Shown in pieces: positions 33,888 to 44,574 of a stretch of DNA of 64,000 nt (within the stretch, counting starts at the first letter, position 1; every line of letters begins with the position of its first letter). The notes under the pieces were generated by a model that saw nothing but the letters and a program-made list of their open reading frames with translations, did no database searches and was not told the DNA's origin. The DNA is from Verrucomicrobiales bacterium (lineage in GTDB: Bacteria > Verrucomicrobiota > Verrucomicrobiia > Limisphaerales > J093), in the NCBI GenBank assembly GCA_024233305.1, contig JACKPV010000027.1, positions 248,001 to 312,000 of the forward strand. The letters run 5' to 3'. The position numbers and the translations under genes are program-made.

Positions 33888-36422
33888 TCATGGAATCGTG
33901 GGTTCCCCGGGCTGGCGGGCGAATTCCACATCGGCGGGCGTGAACCGGATTTCCCAAGTGTCCGTTCGCACGATGACGTCCGGATCCTCCCAGGTGACGT
34001 CAGCCACCGGCACCGATTCCGTGTCCGGATCGGTCGCGGTGAGGACGTGCAGGAAGGAGTCCTGTAACCGCGCCACCCCGGGCGAGACCTCGATCCGGCA
34101 CTCCGGCGCCGGGCCGGTGTTCCGCGACGGGGGGTAGGACTCGTTGCCGATCTGGTAGAGGTCTTCACCGAAAGCGAGGTGCACCGCCGCCGGCTTTGGC
34201 TCGAGGGTTTGCACGAACAGGCGGCCCTTCCCGTGGGTGATCACCAGATGTTCGCCGCGGCGTTCCGGGGTCTTCATGGCCTGCAAAACCCAGGTCTTGC
34301 GGAGCGCCGGGCGGGTGGACTCGACCCGGTCCAGGATGACGAAGGTGTCGGGGCGCACGAAGACGATCCTCCGCGTGAATTCCCTGAGTTTGGCCGGCGC
34401 ATACGCCCGGGTGAGGTCGGCGGCGACATACAGATGATCGCCCCGATCGGCAAAGGCCAGCAGATCGGCGGTGTCCAGATCGCGTCGTTGGCTTTCCCAG
34501 TCGACGACATCCGCCGCCGCCCCATTGTGATGCCGCCAGTTGTGATGCTGGCCGCCGTCGTTCGACGTGACGTTCCCGGCCCGGATCGCCGGCCACCGCT
34601 CCTCGGGATCCTCGACGAGGATTGTGCTGTGGGCGATCGAGCGGAGGTGGTAGTTGATATCGTGGGGGGATCCGAAGGCGTCATAATGACCGCCGTCCCC
34701 GGCCAGTTCGTCCCCCTTGAAGATCATGAAATGGCCGGCGTCCAGGTGCTGATGGGCCGTGAAGCGGTCGCCGCATTGGAAGAAGAAGTGGGTGGCGTCC
34801 TCCGCCCAGGAACTGCGCGCGTAGACATGTCCGGCGCCGACGGACAGGTGCGCGAGCGGCAGGCTGGTGAGCGGGCGGGCAGGTACCGTGGGATCCCGCC
34901 AGAGGAAATCCTTGTAAGCGTAGTCTCCCACGCTGGAACGGGGCGTGGTCTCGTTGAACGCATGCAACGCCTGGTGCCCGGGATCGTCGCGGAAGTGGTT
35001 CACCAGAATCCGGCGCGCGGCCAGTGCCTTGTCACGGTCGCCGCCGAACACCCTGCCGCCACCATCCCCCATCGGGATCGGGCGGCGAGATCCGTAGTCG
35101 CTCAGACCGGGGAACATCTCGAAGGCCGAGGCGAGCGCGCGCTGACCGAAGCAGCCGGGGGCTCCGGCGTAATAGTCGATTCCCTCGCAGCGCCGCGCGA
35201 CTTCGCAGAAGAAGAGCCATTCGTAGAGCCAGTAGTGGATGTAGTAACCCTCGGCCCATCCGCCGCCGGTCCCGGCCAGTTCGAGGGCCGGGGCGGCCCG
35301 CTCGTTGTAATCCTGCTCCAGGGCCGCCAGGATCTGCGGCGCCCGGGGGTTTTCGTCGTAGGACGCGTAGGCGGCGAGGCCGATGCCCCATTGCTTGTAG
35401 CCGTACCAACCGTTGTGAAAGACGTGGGTTTCGGAATCCCGATTGGCATCGACCGTTCGGTTGACGTACTCGTGGAAGCGCGCCTGATCAGCGGCCGACC
35501 AGGCCTCGTGGCAGAGGTCAAAGGCCAGCGCGCAGAGCGCCAGATCGGTGGCGAAGGGCACGTGGCCTCGCCGGATCGGTCCGTCCACGATTGCCATGGC
35601 GCGTCCCCGGACTTTCCCGGCCAGCGTGGCGTCCGGTTCGATGGCGGCGACCAGCGCCTGCGACAAGGTGAGGGCCCAGGGGTCCCCGGAGTCCTTTTGG
35701 GCCACCTGCTTCATCCGGGCGTAGGCCGCCGGTCGCTCGCGGGCAAGCGCCTGCAATTCGGCGCGGGAACCGAGCAACCGGGGATGCTCACGGGGCACGG
35801 TGTGACGCTCCAGCGGCGGGGGCGGTGCTGCTTCCAAGATGGGGAACGCGGCCCAGTTCGTAGCGTCGAAATGCCACCATTCGCTCGGCAGACCGACAAA
35901 GCCATGCCGGCTCATCACCGCATCCAGCAGGTCCCGATTCCGGATGACTTCGTCTGGCAGATCGGCGAAATCCCGATGGGCCCGTTCGGTGAAATCGTCG
36001 AACTCCGTCGGCATCGGGACCCGGTTGCCCGCCGCGGTGACCAGGGTGACGTCCACCGCGGCGCCCCGGTTGTGCCGCGAGCCTTTCGCCGGATCCGCAA
36101 CGTATCGAGGGTCAGGGACCATGGACCACATCGTCTGTTGCACCGCCCGGGGGCGGAAGGCGTCGAAGACCTTCAAGCCGAGTCCCTGCGCTTGCAGTTC
36201 GCGTTGGGCGTCCTCCAGTTGCTCGGCGACGGCGCGACGCAGGAAGCAGCGTGCGTCGGGATAGAGCTGGCGGCCGGTGAAGTTGTTTGTGGTGGCGTAG
36301 CGGATTTCGAATCGGAGCGACGGCACGAACCGCCGCAGATCGACCAGATCCGGTTGGTCGGCCGCGGCGGCGACCAGCAGGCAGACGCCGCCGAGCAGGC
36401 CGGACATGAGGGAGGCACGCAT
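33888..36422 (-). CDS. Secreted VanX-like D-Ala-D-Ala dipeptidase fused to a heparinase II/III-like domain
   Basis: Two enzymes in one 844-residue exported chain. After a signal peptide (MRASLMSGLLGGVCLLVAAA) residues 25-190 form an M15D VanX-type zinc dipeptidase with all key residues: DAFRPR (R90), SRHNRGAAVDVTL (H117, D124) and PSEWWHFD (E181, H184), matching the VanX spacing. A Pro-rich linker (AAPPPPLERH) leads to a heparinase II/III-like part. There an alpha/alpha-toroid (HNGWYGYKQWGIGLAAYASYDEN) is followed by a beta-sandwich with HQHLDAGHFMIFKGDELAGDGG and later strands (RRIVFVRPDTFVILDRV). No frame break is seen at the junction. ATG 36422 gives the signal peptide. No van cluster is nearby, so scavenging of peptidoglycan or glycan is more likely than vancomycin resistance. 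Confidence 0.85.
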   Translation of the reverse strand: MRASLMSGLLGGVCLLVAAAADQPDLVDLRRFVPSLRFEIRYATTNNFTGRQLYPDARCFLRRAVAEQLEDAQRELQAQGLGLKVFDAFRPRAVQQTMWSMVPDPRYVADPAKGSRHNRGAAVDVTLVTAAGNRVPMPTEFDDFTERAHRDFADLPDEVIRNRDLLDAVMSRHGFVGLPSEWWHFDATNWAAFPILEAAPPPPLERHTVPREHPRLLGSRAELQALARERPAAYARMKQVAQKDSGDPWALTLSQALVAAIEPDATLAGKVRGRAMAIVDGPIRRGHVPFATDLALCALAFDLCHEAWSAADQARFHEYVNRTVDANRDSETHVFHNGWYGYKQWGIGLAAYASYDENPRAPQILAALEQDYNERAAPALELAGTGGGWAEGYYIHYWLYEWLFFCEVARRCEGIDYYAGAPGCFGQRALASAFEMFPGLSDYGSRRPIPMGDGGGRVFGGDRDKALAARRILVNHFRDDPGHQALHAFNETTPRSSVGDYAYKDFLWRDPTVPARPLTSLPLAHLSVGAGHVYARSSWAEDATHFFFQCGDRFTAHQHLDAGHFMIFKGDELAGDGGHYDAFGSPHDINYHLRSIAHSTILVEDPEERWPAIRAGNVTSNDGGQHHNWRHHNGAAADVVDWESQRRDLDTADLLAFADRGDHLYVAADLTRAYAPAKLREFTRRIVFVRPDTFVILDRVESTRPALRKTWVLQAMKTPERRGEHLVITHGKGRLFVQTLEPKPAAVHLAFGEDLYQIGNESYPPSRNTGPAPECRIEVSPGVARLQDSFLHVLTATDPDTESVPVADVTWEDPDVIVRTDTWEIRFTPADVEFARQPGEPTIP

Positions 36423-36832
36423 GATTTGCCTGCACGATCCATGCCTGGTGGCCAAACGCAAGCCCGGTTGCCGGAGCACGGCCGGCGGAAAGAGGGCGGA
36501 GGCGAGGGGCCGGCATGGGCGGCCCGCGAGCCGTGCGCTGGAGGGGGGGCTTCGGGCGGTGTTTGAATTAGCCTGGCTTGGATTGTTTCGGTTGTCATTT
36601 GGGTTTTTGAATGATTCAAGAAATGATTAGCTTTGGACAAAAAGTGGCAAGTGCGCCACTTGACAGACGCTCTAGACTGGGTTCATGCCATTGTTCCACA
36701 CGGGTTCGACGGACCTGAGTTCTGCCGGGGCGTGCTCCGGCGCCCGGGTGGTCCTGGGGCATGGGAGCAAGGCGCCGGGTCGGAGGTTCCTCCGGGGGAA
36801 ATCGGGTAACGGGCGGGGATGAAGTGAAGGCC
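36423..36832 (+). other. 410-bp divergent intergenic region with hairpin
   Basis: Noncoding space between the divergent VanX-heparinase and acuC genes. About 36560-36680 is markedly AT-richer than the surroundings and is the likely location of both promoters. A 7-bp inverted repeat AAGTGGC / GCCACTT with a 6-nt loop lies at 36642-36661, directly overlapping TTGACA (36660-36665). That TTGACA has no matching -10 at 16-18 bp. An operator function is only a guess. Confidence 0.4.
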
Positions 36833-38038
36833 ATGAAGGAACGACGACTGGCTTTCCTGCAACCCCCGGAGATCGAAGGGCTGGCCTACCCCGAGGATTG
36901 TCCCTTCAAGACGGCGCGGGCGGACCTGACCCGCCGGCGGTTGCGCTCCTTCGGATCCCTGGGGGGAGCCGGTCGCGAGGAGATCGCGCCGCGGAAGGCG
37001 TGCCTGGAGGAACTTGCCCGCTTTCACACCCCGGATTATCTCGCCGAATTGCAGCGCGCGGCGGCGGGGGACCTGACGGTTGAGGGGCTGCACATGGGGC
37101 TCGGCAGCCCGGATACCCCCGTCTTTCCGGCCCTGTTCGACTACGGGGCCTGGGCGTGTGGGGCGGGATTGACCGCCGCGGAGCTGCTGCTCGAAGGGCG
37201 GTTCGATGTCGTGTTCAACCTGCTCGGCGGCTTCCACCACGCGGGAGCGGCCCGGGCGGCGGGGTTCTGCTACCTGAACGACGTGGTGCTGGCCTGCGAA
37301 TGCCTCGCGAGGGCGGGGCGGCGCGTGGTCTGCCTGGATGTCGATGCGCACCATGGTGACGGCACCCAGGCGGCCTTTTACGCACGCCGCGATGTGCTCA
37401 CGATTTCGCTTCACGAGAGCGGAAAGACCCTGTTTCCGTGGGGTGGCTTCGAGGACGAAATCGGGGAGGGAGCCGGGGAGGGGTTCAACGCGAACGTGTC
37501 GCTTCCCGCGCGAACCTACGACACCGCCTTCCTCGCGGCGGTGGACCGGGTCGTCCGGCCTTTGCTGCGGGCCTACGATCCGGACGTGCTGGTGGTCGAG
37601 TTGGGGGCGGACACGCTGGCCGGGGATCCCCTGACGCACCTTTCCCTGACCAACAACGCCCTCCGGGAACTGATCCAGCGGTTGCTCGAACTGGAGCGGC
37701 CGGTGCTGCTGGTGGGCGGCGGGGGATACCATGTGGAGAACACGGTGCGCGCCTGGGCGCTGGCCTGGCAGACCTTCGCCGGGGAGGATGCCGACGATCT
37801 GAGCCTCGGGATGGGCGGCGTTTTTCTGGGCAATTCCGAGTGGGCCGGCGGGTTGCGCGATCCGGTGTTGCCCGTGGCTCCCGAACAGCGCGCGGCCGTG
37901 GACGGCCCGCTCGAGAACGCCATCTGCGAGGTGCAGCGACGCGTTTTCCCCAGGCACGGACTGCCTGCGTCGGAGGCCATTCCCCCGCGTGGCGCCGGGT
38001 CGACGCCGATTCCTTTGAGCGGAGACAAGCAAAACTGA
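36833..38038 (+). CDS. acuC: Histone-deacetylase-family protein (AcuC-like)
   Basis: A zinc-dependent class I/II HDAC-fold deacetylase, 401 aa. Seen: GGFHHAG (H135/H136 charge-relay pair), CLDVDAHHGDGT (zinc ligands D171 and H173), ELGADTLAGDPLTHL (third ligand region) and GGGGYHVENTVRAW (catalytic Tyr). In Bacillus and other bacteria AcuC deacetylates and reactivates acetyl-CoA synthetase. Here the very next gene, 21 bp downstream, is acs, which strongly supports that role. Start ATG 36833 is used; a GTG three codons upstream is possible. The C-terminal 40 residues beyond the fold are variable. No AcuA/Pat acetyltransferase is seen in the window. Confidence 0.9.
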   Translation: MKERRLAFLQPPEIEGLAYPEDCPFKTARADLTRRRLRSFGSLGGAGREEIAPRKACLEELARFHTPDYLAELQRAAAGDLTVEGLHMGLGSPDTPVFPALFDYGAWACGAGLTAAELLLEGRFDVVFNLLGGFHHAGAARAAGFCYLNDVVLACECLARAGRRVVCLDVDAHHGDGTQAAFYARRDVLTISLHESGKTLFPWGGFEDEIGEGAGEGFNANVSLPARTYDTAFLAAVDRVVRPLLRAYDPDVLVVELGADTLAGDPLTHLSLTNNALRELIQRLLELERPVLLVGGGGYHVENTVRAWALAWQTFAGEDADDLSLGMGGVFLGNSEWAGGLRDPVLPVAPEQRAAVDGPLENAICEVQRRVFPRHGLPASEAIPPRGAGSTPIPLSGDKQN

Positions 38039-38059
38039 CCGAGACAACGAGGACGAAAC

Positions 38060-40039
<1,980 letters not shown>

Positions 40040-40070
40040 GCGGCGGGTTTCCGGGCCCGTCGCCGGGGCG

Positions 40071-40097
40071 CCGGTCGGGGTTCCATTCCCCGACCGG
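40071..40097 (+). terminator. Strong hairpin after acs, without U-tract
   Basis: CCGGTCGGGG pairs perfectly over 10 bp with CCCCGACCGG across a 7-nt loop, 31 bp after the acs stop. No T-run follows, so it may be an mRNA-stabilising or Rho-assisted end rather than a classical terminator. Confidence 0.4.
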
Positions 40098-40247
40098 GCC
40101 CGGCCCGCCCCGGCATCCGCGGGCGGGACACTTCGGCAGCACGATTTCAAACAGATTTCACGAACTGAAGACTTTGGCCAAAATCATTAGTAAGACTCAT
40201 TCATAATCCAGTCTATGGCGCTCGTTGCTGATGGCTGGCTTCGTCGC

Positions 40248-41516
40248 ATGACCACTTCCAATTCCTCCCATCCCGCCGTCGCGGAGGTTCCGAACCGCGG
40301 CTGGACGGTGACCCTGGCCGGCACCGGCATCAATCTTGCCCTTGGCGTCCTGTACACCTGGAGCGTCATCAGCAAAGGCGTTCCGGCGGACTGGAACTGG
40401 AGCGAGACGGACAAGTCGCTGCCGTACTCGTTCGCCTGCCTGGTGTTCTGCCTGATCATGGTGCCCGCCGGCCGGATGCAGGACAAGATGAGTCCGCGTC
40501 TGGTCGCCACCATCGGCGGCGTGCTGGTCGGACTGGGGATGATTGCGGCCAGCCAGACCAGTTCGCCGCTGGGCTACATTCTCGGGTTTGGCGTCCTGGC
40601 CGGGGCCGGCATCGGCTTCGGTTACGCCTCGGCGACGCCGCCGGCGGTGAAGTGGTTTCCGGCAGCGAAGACCGGCACCATCGCGGGAATCGTGGTGTCC
40701 GGGTTCGGGCTGGCGAGCGTCTATGCGGCGCCGCTGGCAAAGTGGGTCATCGGGAAGTACGGGCTGCCGGCGATGGTGATGGGTTTCGGGATCGGCTTTC
40801 TCATTATCGTGGTGGGGCTGGCGCAGTTGCTGGCGCCCCCGCCCAAGGGCTATGTCCCGGCCGGTTCTCCGGCGCCGGCGGCGACTGGCGGCCCCGCACA
40901 GCGGACCGATTTCAGCCCCGGCGAAATGCTGGCGAGCTGGCAGTTCTATGCGCTCTGGTTCATGTATGCGTGCGGGGCCGGGGCCGGGTTGATGATCATC
41001 GGCAAGCTGGCGAAGATCGCCCAGGACCAGGCGGGGTTGACCCTGGGCTTCGTGCTGGTGGCGGTGCTCGCCGTCGGCAATGGCGCCGGGCGGATCGTGG
41101 CCGGCATGCTCTCGGACAAGATCGGCCGGCAAACCACGCTGTTCCTCTGCTTCGTCGTGCAGGCGATTTCCATCCTGCTGCTGTCGGTGACGAAGGAGGG
41201 CGGCATCCTCGCGAATCCGGTGGTCCTCGCGGTCCTTTCGGCGCTCATCGGCGCGAACTATGGCGCCAACCTCGCGATCTTCCCGTCGATCACGAAAGAC
41301 TATTACGGGCTCAAGAACTTCGGCGTGAACTATGGCCTGGTCTTTACCGCTTGGGGGTTGGGAGGGTTCATGCTCGCCCTGCTCGCCGGCAAGGTCTACG
41401 ACAAGACCCAGGCTTTCACCTTCGCGTATTACTGCTCGGCCGGCCTGCTCGTCGCCGCAGCCCTGGTGACCTTTCTGGTCAAGGCGCCGCAGCGCCCCGA
41501 GGAGTCCGTCGCCTGA
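40248..41516 (+). CDS. OFA-family MFS transporter (oxalate/formate antiporter-like)
   Basis: A 422-residue 12-helix permease. The N-terminal NRGWTVTLAGTGINLALGVLYTWSVISKG and GAGIGFGYASATPPAVKWFPAAKTG are OFA-type MFS features, as is NYGLVFTAWGLGGF in helix 11. OFA members move small carboxylates (oxalate, formate, acetate, pyruvate); the location after acs makes a monocarboxylate such as acetate attractive, but this is inference. ATG 40215 would add 11 residues; neither start has a clear Shine-Dalgarno. Upstream, 40160-40210 is AT-rich and holds the palindrome TTTGGCCAAA and a CATAAT box. The beta-barrel gene follows after 33 bp. Confidence 0.85.
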   Translation: MTTSNSSHPAVAEVPNRGWTVTLAGTGINLALGVLYTWSVISKGVPADWNWSETDKSLPYSFACLVFCLIMVPAGRMQDKMSPRLVATIGGVLVGLGMIAASQTSSPLGYILGFGVLAGAGIGFGYASATPPAVKWFPAAKTGTIAGIVVSGFGLASVYAAPLAKWVIGKYGLPAMVMGFGIGFLIIVVGLAQLLAPPPKGYVPAGSPAPAATGGPAQRTDFSPGEMLASWQFYALWFMYACGAGAGLMIIGKLAKIAQDQAGLTLGFVLVAVLAVGNGAGRIVAGMLSDKIGRQTTLFLCFVVQAISILLLSVTKEGGILANPVVLAVLSALIGANYGANLAIFPSITKDYYGLKNFGVNYGLVFTAWGLGGFMLALLAGKVYDKTQAFTFAYYCSAGLLVAAALVTFLVKAPQRPEESVA

Positions 41517-41549
41517 CCTGCCGCTCCATCGTTCATCCAGGGAAATCCC

Positions 41550-42887
41550 ATGAAGAAACAAACCGCTTGCTCCCGTCGCCGAACCTCCCGTCCCCGTCGT
41601 GGTCGCCTCCGCCGGACGTCCCTCGTAGCGTGTAGCGTGGCCTCCGCCTCGACGGCCGTGTGGTCCGCCGCGAACACCAACCTCACGTGGCAGGCCTCGG
41701 TGACGGTCAAGGAGACCTACGACAGCAATGTCTACTTGCAGGATTACGAACCGTCCCCCTTGGTGCCCGCTGCCGTGCGGCCCTTCCAGGAGTCGTTCGT
41801 GACGTCCGTCACGCCGAAGGTGGGAATGGGCTGGCGGCCGATTCCCGAGTTCGGACTGTCCGCCTCGTACGCCCCCGAGGTGGTGCTGTTCCACGCCGAG
41901 CCCACCGAGGACCATGTGTCCCACCGGACGGCTCTGAACTTCTCGGGGAAGGTGAAGGACATCGCCTGGGAGCAGTTCAACAGCTTCACCTGGATCGACG
42001 GCACGACGGAAGGGCTTACATTCGGCATCGTTGACCCGGTGACGGGGCGGCCGGCCGGCGCCCCGGCCATCGGCGGCATTCCCATCCGGGACCGGCGCGA
42101 GGCGCTGATCTACCGCAACGGCTTCGGCGCCTACCACCCGTTGGGTCCCTGGTTCTTCCGTCCCACGTTCGCCAGCTACATCCACGATTTTCGGACCACC
42201 GAGAAGGACCCGCGCAACTTCCCGTTCTACCAGAACTACGTGGACCGGAATGACCTCAACGTCGGCGTGGACGTTGGTTACGCGGTCTACAAGGAGGTGC
42301 ATGCGGTCGTCGGTTACCGGTTCGGGTACCAGATGGAGCCGCCCCTGCCGGGCTCGGACATCGATTACTCGAACCATTACCACCGGGTTATCGCGGGCCT
42401 GGAGGGCGATCTGACGGCGTGGTTCAAGTTGAAGCTTGGGATCGGGCCGGCTTACCACGATTTCGACCATTCGACTCCGGGCACGTTCGACGGCCACCAG
42501 TTGCTGCTGTACGTGGATTCGTCGGCGGTCCTCACGCCCACGGTCCTCGATACCATCACGCTGACGGTCAAGCAGTTCATGCAACCGGCGTTTGGTGCCC
42601 CCTCCGCCTACGAGGACATCACCTACGACGTGGTCTGGCAGCACGACATCTGCAACCACAGCGGGTTCAAGGTCGGGTTTCGGGCGTATGCGGGTGACTG
42701 GCTGGATCCCGTTCAACGCGAAGACTGGATTTACACGGCGAGCGCGGGCTTCGACGTCACGATCAACAAGCATCTCAGCGCCGCGGTGACCTACTCCTAC
42801 GACTGGGCCGAGAGCATGATCCCGAACACCGAGGGACGGAATTTCACCCGGCATCTGGCCGGACTGTCGGCCGCCTACAAGTTCTGA
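41550..42887 (+). CDS. Outer-membrane beta-barrel protein
   Basis: A 445-residue protein with a basic, atypically long signal peptide (MKKQTACSRRRTSRPRRGR, hydrophobic SLVACSVASASTAVW). About 16 amphipathic strands follow with alternating aromatic residues (TVKETYDSNVYLQDY, YSNHYHRVIAGLEGDL, YTASAGFDVTINKHLSAAVTYSYDW). It ends in F (GLSAAYKF), the outer-membrane insertion signature. It resembles the verrucomicrobial barrels of the TtgA/DUF560 type but I cannot name the family. AGGGAAA lies just before the ATG. It comes 33 bp after the OFA transporter and may share its transcript. The substrate or role is unknown. Confidence 0.75.
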   Translation: MKKQTACSRRRTSRPRRGRLRRTSLVACSVASASTAVWSAANTNLTWQASVTVKETYDSNVYLQDYEPSPLVPAAVRPFQESFVTSVTPKVGMGWRPIPEFGLSASYAPEVVLFHAEPTEDHVSHRTALNFSGKVKDIAWEQFNSFTWIDGTTEGLTFGIVDPVTGRPAGAPAIGGIPIRDRREALIYRNGFGAYHPLGPWFFRPTFASYIHDFRTTEKDPRNFPFYQNYVDRNDLNVGVDVGYAVYKEVHAVVGYRFGYQMEPPLPGSDIDYSNHYHRVIAGLEGDLTAWFKLKLGIGPAYHDFDHSTPGTFDGHQLLLYVDSSAVLTPTVLDTITLTVKQFMQPAFGAPSAYEDITYDVVWQHDICNHSGFKVGFRAYAGDWLDPVQREDWIYTASAGFDVTINKHLSAAVTYSYDWAESMIPNTEGRNFTRHLAGLSAAYKF

Positions 42888-42995
42888 GCTGTCGCTGTCC
42901 GTTCTCACCTCGAATGGCAGCGGAGGCGCAGGCAGGCCGGGGCCGCCCGCGAACTCCCGCTTGCCACAGCCCCCCTCCGTCGGGAGAGTAGTTGC

Positions 42996-43961
42996 ATGCA
43001 TATTCCGGACGGTTTTCTGGATGCAGCCACCTGCGCGGGCACGGCGTGCGTGGCGGGTGCCGGCTTGGCGTGGGCCGGGCGTGAGGTGAAGGCGCGCTGG
43101 AGCGATCAGACCGTGCCCATGGTGGGCGTCATGTCGGCGTTCGTCTTCGCCGGGCAGATGGTGAACTTCCCGGTGGCCGGCGGAACCTCGGGGCATCTGT
43201 TGGGCGGTGTCCTTGCCGCGGTTTTCCTCGGGCCATCGGCGGCGGTGATGGTGTTGACGACCGTGCTCGCGGTGCAGTGCTTCTTTTTTCAGGACGGGGG
43301 GGTGACCGCGCTGGGGGCCAACGTGCTGAACCTGGCCTTGATCGGTGTGCTGGGAGGATACGGCGTGTATCGCTTGCTGGGACACCTCTGGCCTTCGGAG
43401 CGGGGACAACTGGCGGCCATCGGCGTGGCGGCCTGGTGCTCCGTGGTACTGGCCTCGCTGGCTTGCGCAGCCGAGTTGGCGATCTCGGGGACCGTGGCCT
43501 GGAAGTTGGTCGTCCCGGCGATGGCGGTAACCCATGCCGTGATCGGGATCGGGGAGGCGGTGATCACGGTGGCGGTGGTTTCCTTCGTGCGACATGTGCG
43601 CCCCGACCTGGTTTATCGGCCCGCTGCGCGCTCCCCGGCAGTGTCCTTGCGCCGGGCGGTGGTCTACGGTCTGGTGGCGTCGTTCGGGGTGGTGCTGCTG
43701 TTGGCCCCCTTGGCCTCGGCGCTTCCCGACGGCCTCGAACGGGTGGCCGAGCGGTTCGGGTTTGCCGGCCGGGCGATGGAAGCGGCGCCGGCGCCGCTGT
43801 CGGACTATTCCGTGCCGGGGATCATGTCGCCGTCGCTGTCGACCATGCTCGCGGGTGTGCTCGGAACCCTGCTCGTGTTCGGCATCGCTTGGGGAATATC
43901 GCGCGGGCTGCAACGATGGGCGCGATCCGGTGAAGCCGGCGCCCGGACCGACGCGACTTGA
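42996..43961 (+). CDS. cbiM: CbiM-CbiN fusion, S component of cobalt/nickel ECF transporter
   Basis: Membrane substrate-binding unit for Co2+ or Ni2+ uptake. The N-terminus is the obligatory MHIPDGFLD; Met1, His2 and a downstream His form the metal site in this family. Further marks are FAGQMVNFPVAGGTSGHLLGG-type loop and ALGANVLNLALIG. After about residue 225 a C-terminal segment contains LPDGLERVAERFGF, the PDGLE motif of CbiN/NikN, and a last helix, so M and N are one chain (321 aa). CbiQ follows 7 bp later. I looked for a cobalamin or NiCo riboswitch in the 108-bp leader and saw none. Confidence 0.92.
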   Translation: MHIPDGFLDAATCAGTACVAGAGLAWAGREVKARWSDQTVPMVGVMSAFVFAGQMVNFPVAGGTSGHLLGGVLAAVFLGPSAAVMVLTTVLAVQCFFFQDGGVTALGANVLNLALIGVLGGYGVYRLLGHLWPSERGQLAAIGVAAWCSVVLASLACAAELAISGTVAWKLVVPAMAVTHAVIGIGEAVITVAVVSFVRHVRPDLVYRPAARSPAVSLRRAVVYGLVASFGVVLLLAPLASALPDGLERVAERFGFAGRAMEAAPAPLSDYSVPGIMSPSLSTMLAGVLGTLLVFGIAWGISRGLQRWARSGEAGARTDAT

Positions 43962-43968
43962 GGCGCCG

Positions 43969-44571
43969 ATGGCTGCACATCCACCGACAAACCCGGTTCC
44001 TCCGGGGCGGGCGGCCTTCCGTCTGCTGTTGACCTTCCTGGCCGTGACGGCGGTTGCTCTCTGGCCACCGGGTGGTTGGCCCTGGCAGTCGGCCCCGGTA
44101 ACGGCGCTCTTGTTGCTGAGCTGCCGCTATCGTCTGCGCGTCCGGCCTGTGTTGCGGCGGGCGCTCGTTGTCTGGTCGTTCGCCGCGCTCGTCGCCGTGG
44201 GCTTGTTGGTTCAGCCGGACTGGCCGTTGCGGGTGGCCAACCTCTTCCTCAAGGCGTCTCTCAGCCTCTGGGCGTTGAGCCTGCTGGTGCACGTCACCCC
44301 ATTGGCTGACTTGATCGGCGGGTTGCGACGTCTGGGGGTGCCGCCGATCTGGTGCGGGACGATCGCTTTCTGGGGACGTTACTACGCGGTGGTCAACGGA
44401 GAATGGCGCCGGCTCCAACTCGCCCGGCGCGCCCGCACGCTGACCCGCAGCCGCGCGGTGCGCTTCCGCAGCCTGGCGAACACACTGGGACTGCTGTTCA
44501 TTCGCAGCTACGAGCGGGCGGAGAAAGTGCACCGCGCGATGCAGGCGCGGGGGTACCGCGGGTTCTCCTGA
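43969..44571 (+). CDS. cbiQ: CbiQ-type ECF transporter transmembrane (T) component
   Basis: Coupling subunit between CbiM and an ATPase. 200 residues, on the short side (family about 230-260). Membrane helices lie at about 20-60 and 68-125. The C-terminal cytoplasmic helices carry the two Ala-Arg-Gly-like coupling motifs in diverged form (LARRARTLTRSRAVRF, MQARGYRGF). An ATPase gene (cbiO/nikO) would be expected next but mutY follows instead, so the energising subunit must be encoded elsewhere. Starts 7 bp after cbiMN and ends 3 bp before mutY. Confidence 0.82.
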   Translation: MAAHPPTNPVPPGRAAFRLLLTFLAVTAVALWPPGGWPWQSAPVTALLLLSCRYRLRVRPVLRRALVVWSFAALVAVGLLVQPDWPLRVANLFLKASLSLWALSLLVHVTPLADLIGGLRRLGVPPIWCGTIAFWGRYYAVVNGEWRRLQLARRARTLTRSRAVRFRSLANTLGLLFIRSYERAEKVHRAMQARGYRGFS

Positions 44572-44574
44572 ACT

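Noticed and set aside
33888..36422. Vancomycin-resistance vanX
   Set aside because: The dipeptidase is exported and fused to a lyase-like domain, and no vanH, vanA or regulator is nearby; resistance is not supported.
42888..42995. Possible cobalamin or NiCo riboswitch before cbiM
   Set aside because: The 108-bp leader lacks the cobalamin B12 box and the NiCo four-way junction pattern, and is probably too short for a cobalamin riboswitch.
40197..43913. 1238-codon minus-strand open frame across the permease, barrel and cbiM genes
   Set aside because: It crosses three clear plus-strand genes, has His/Arg/Gly-rich nonsense composition and no start region; a GC-bias shadow.
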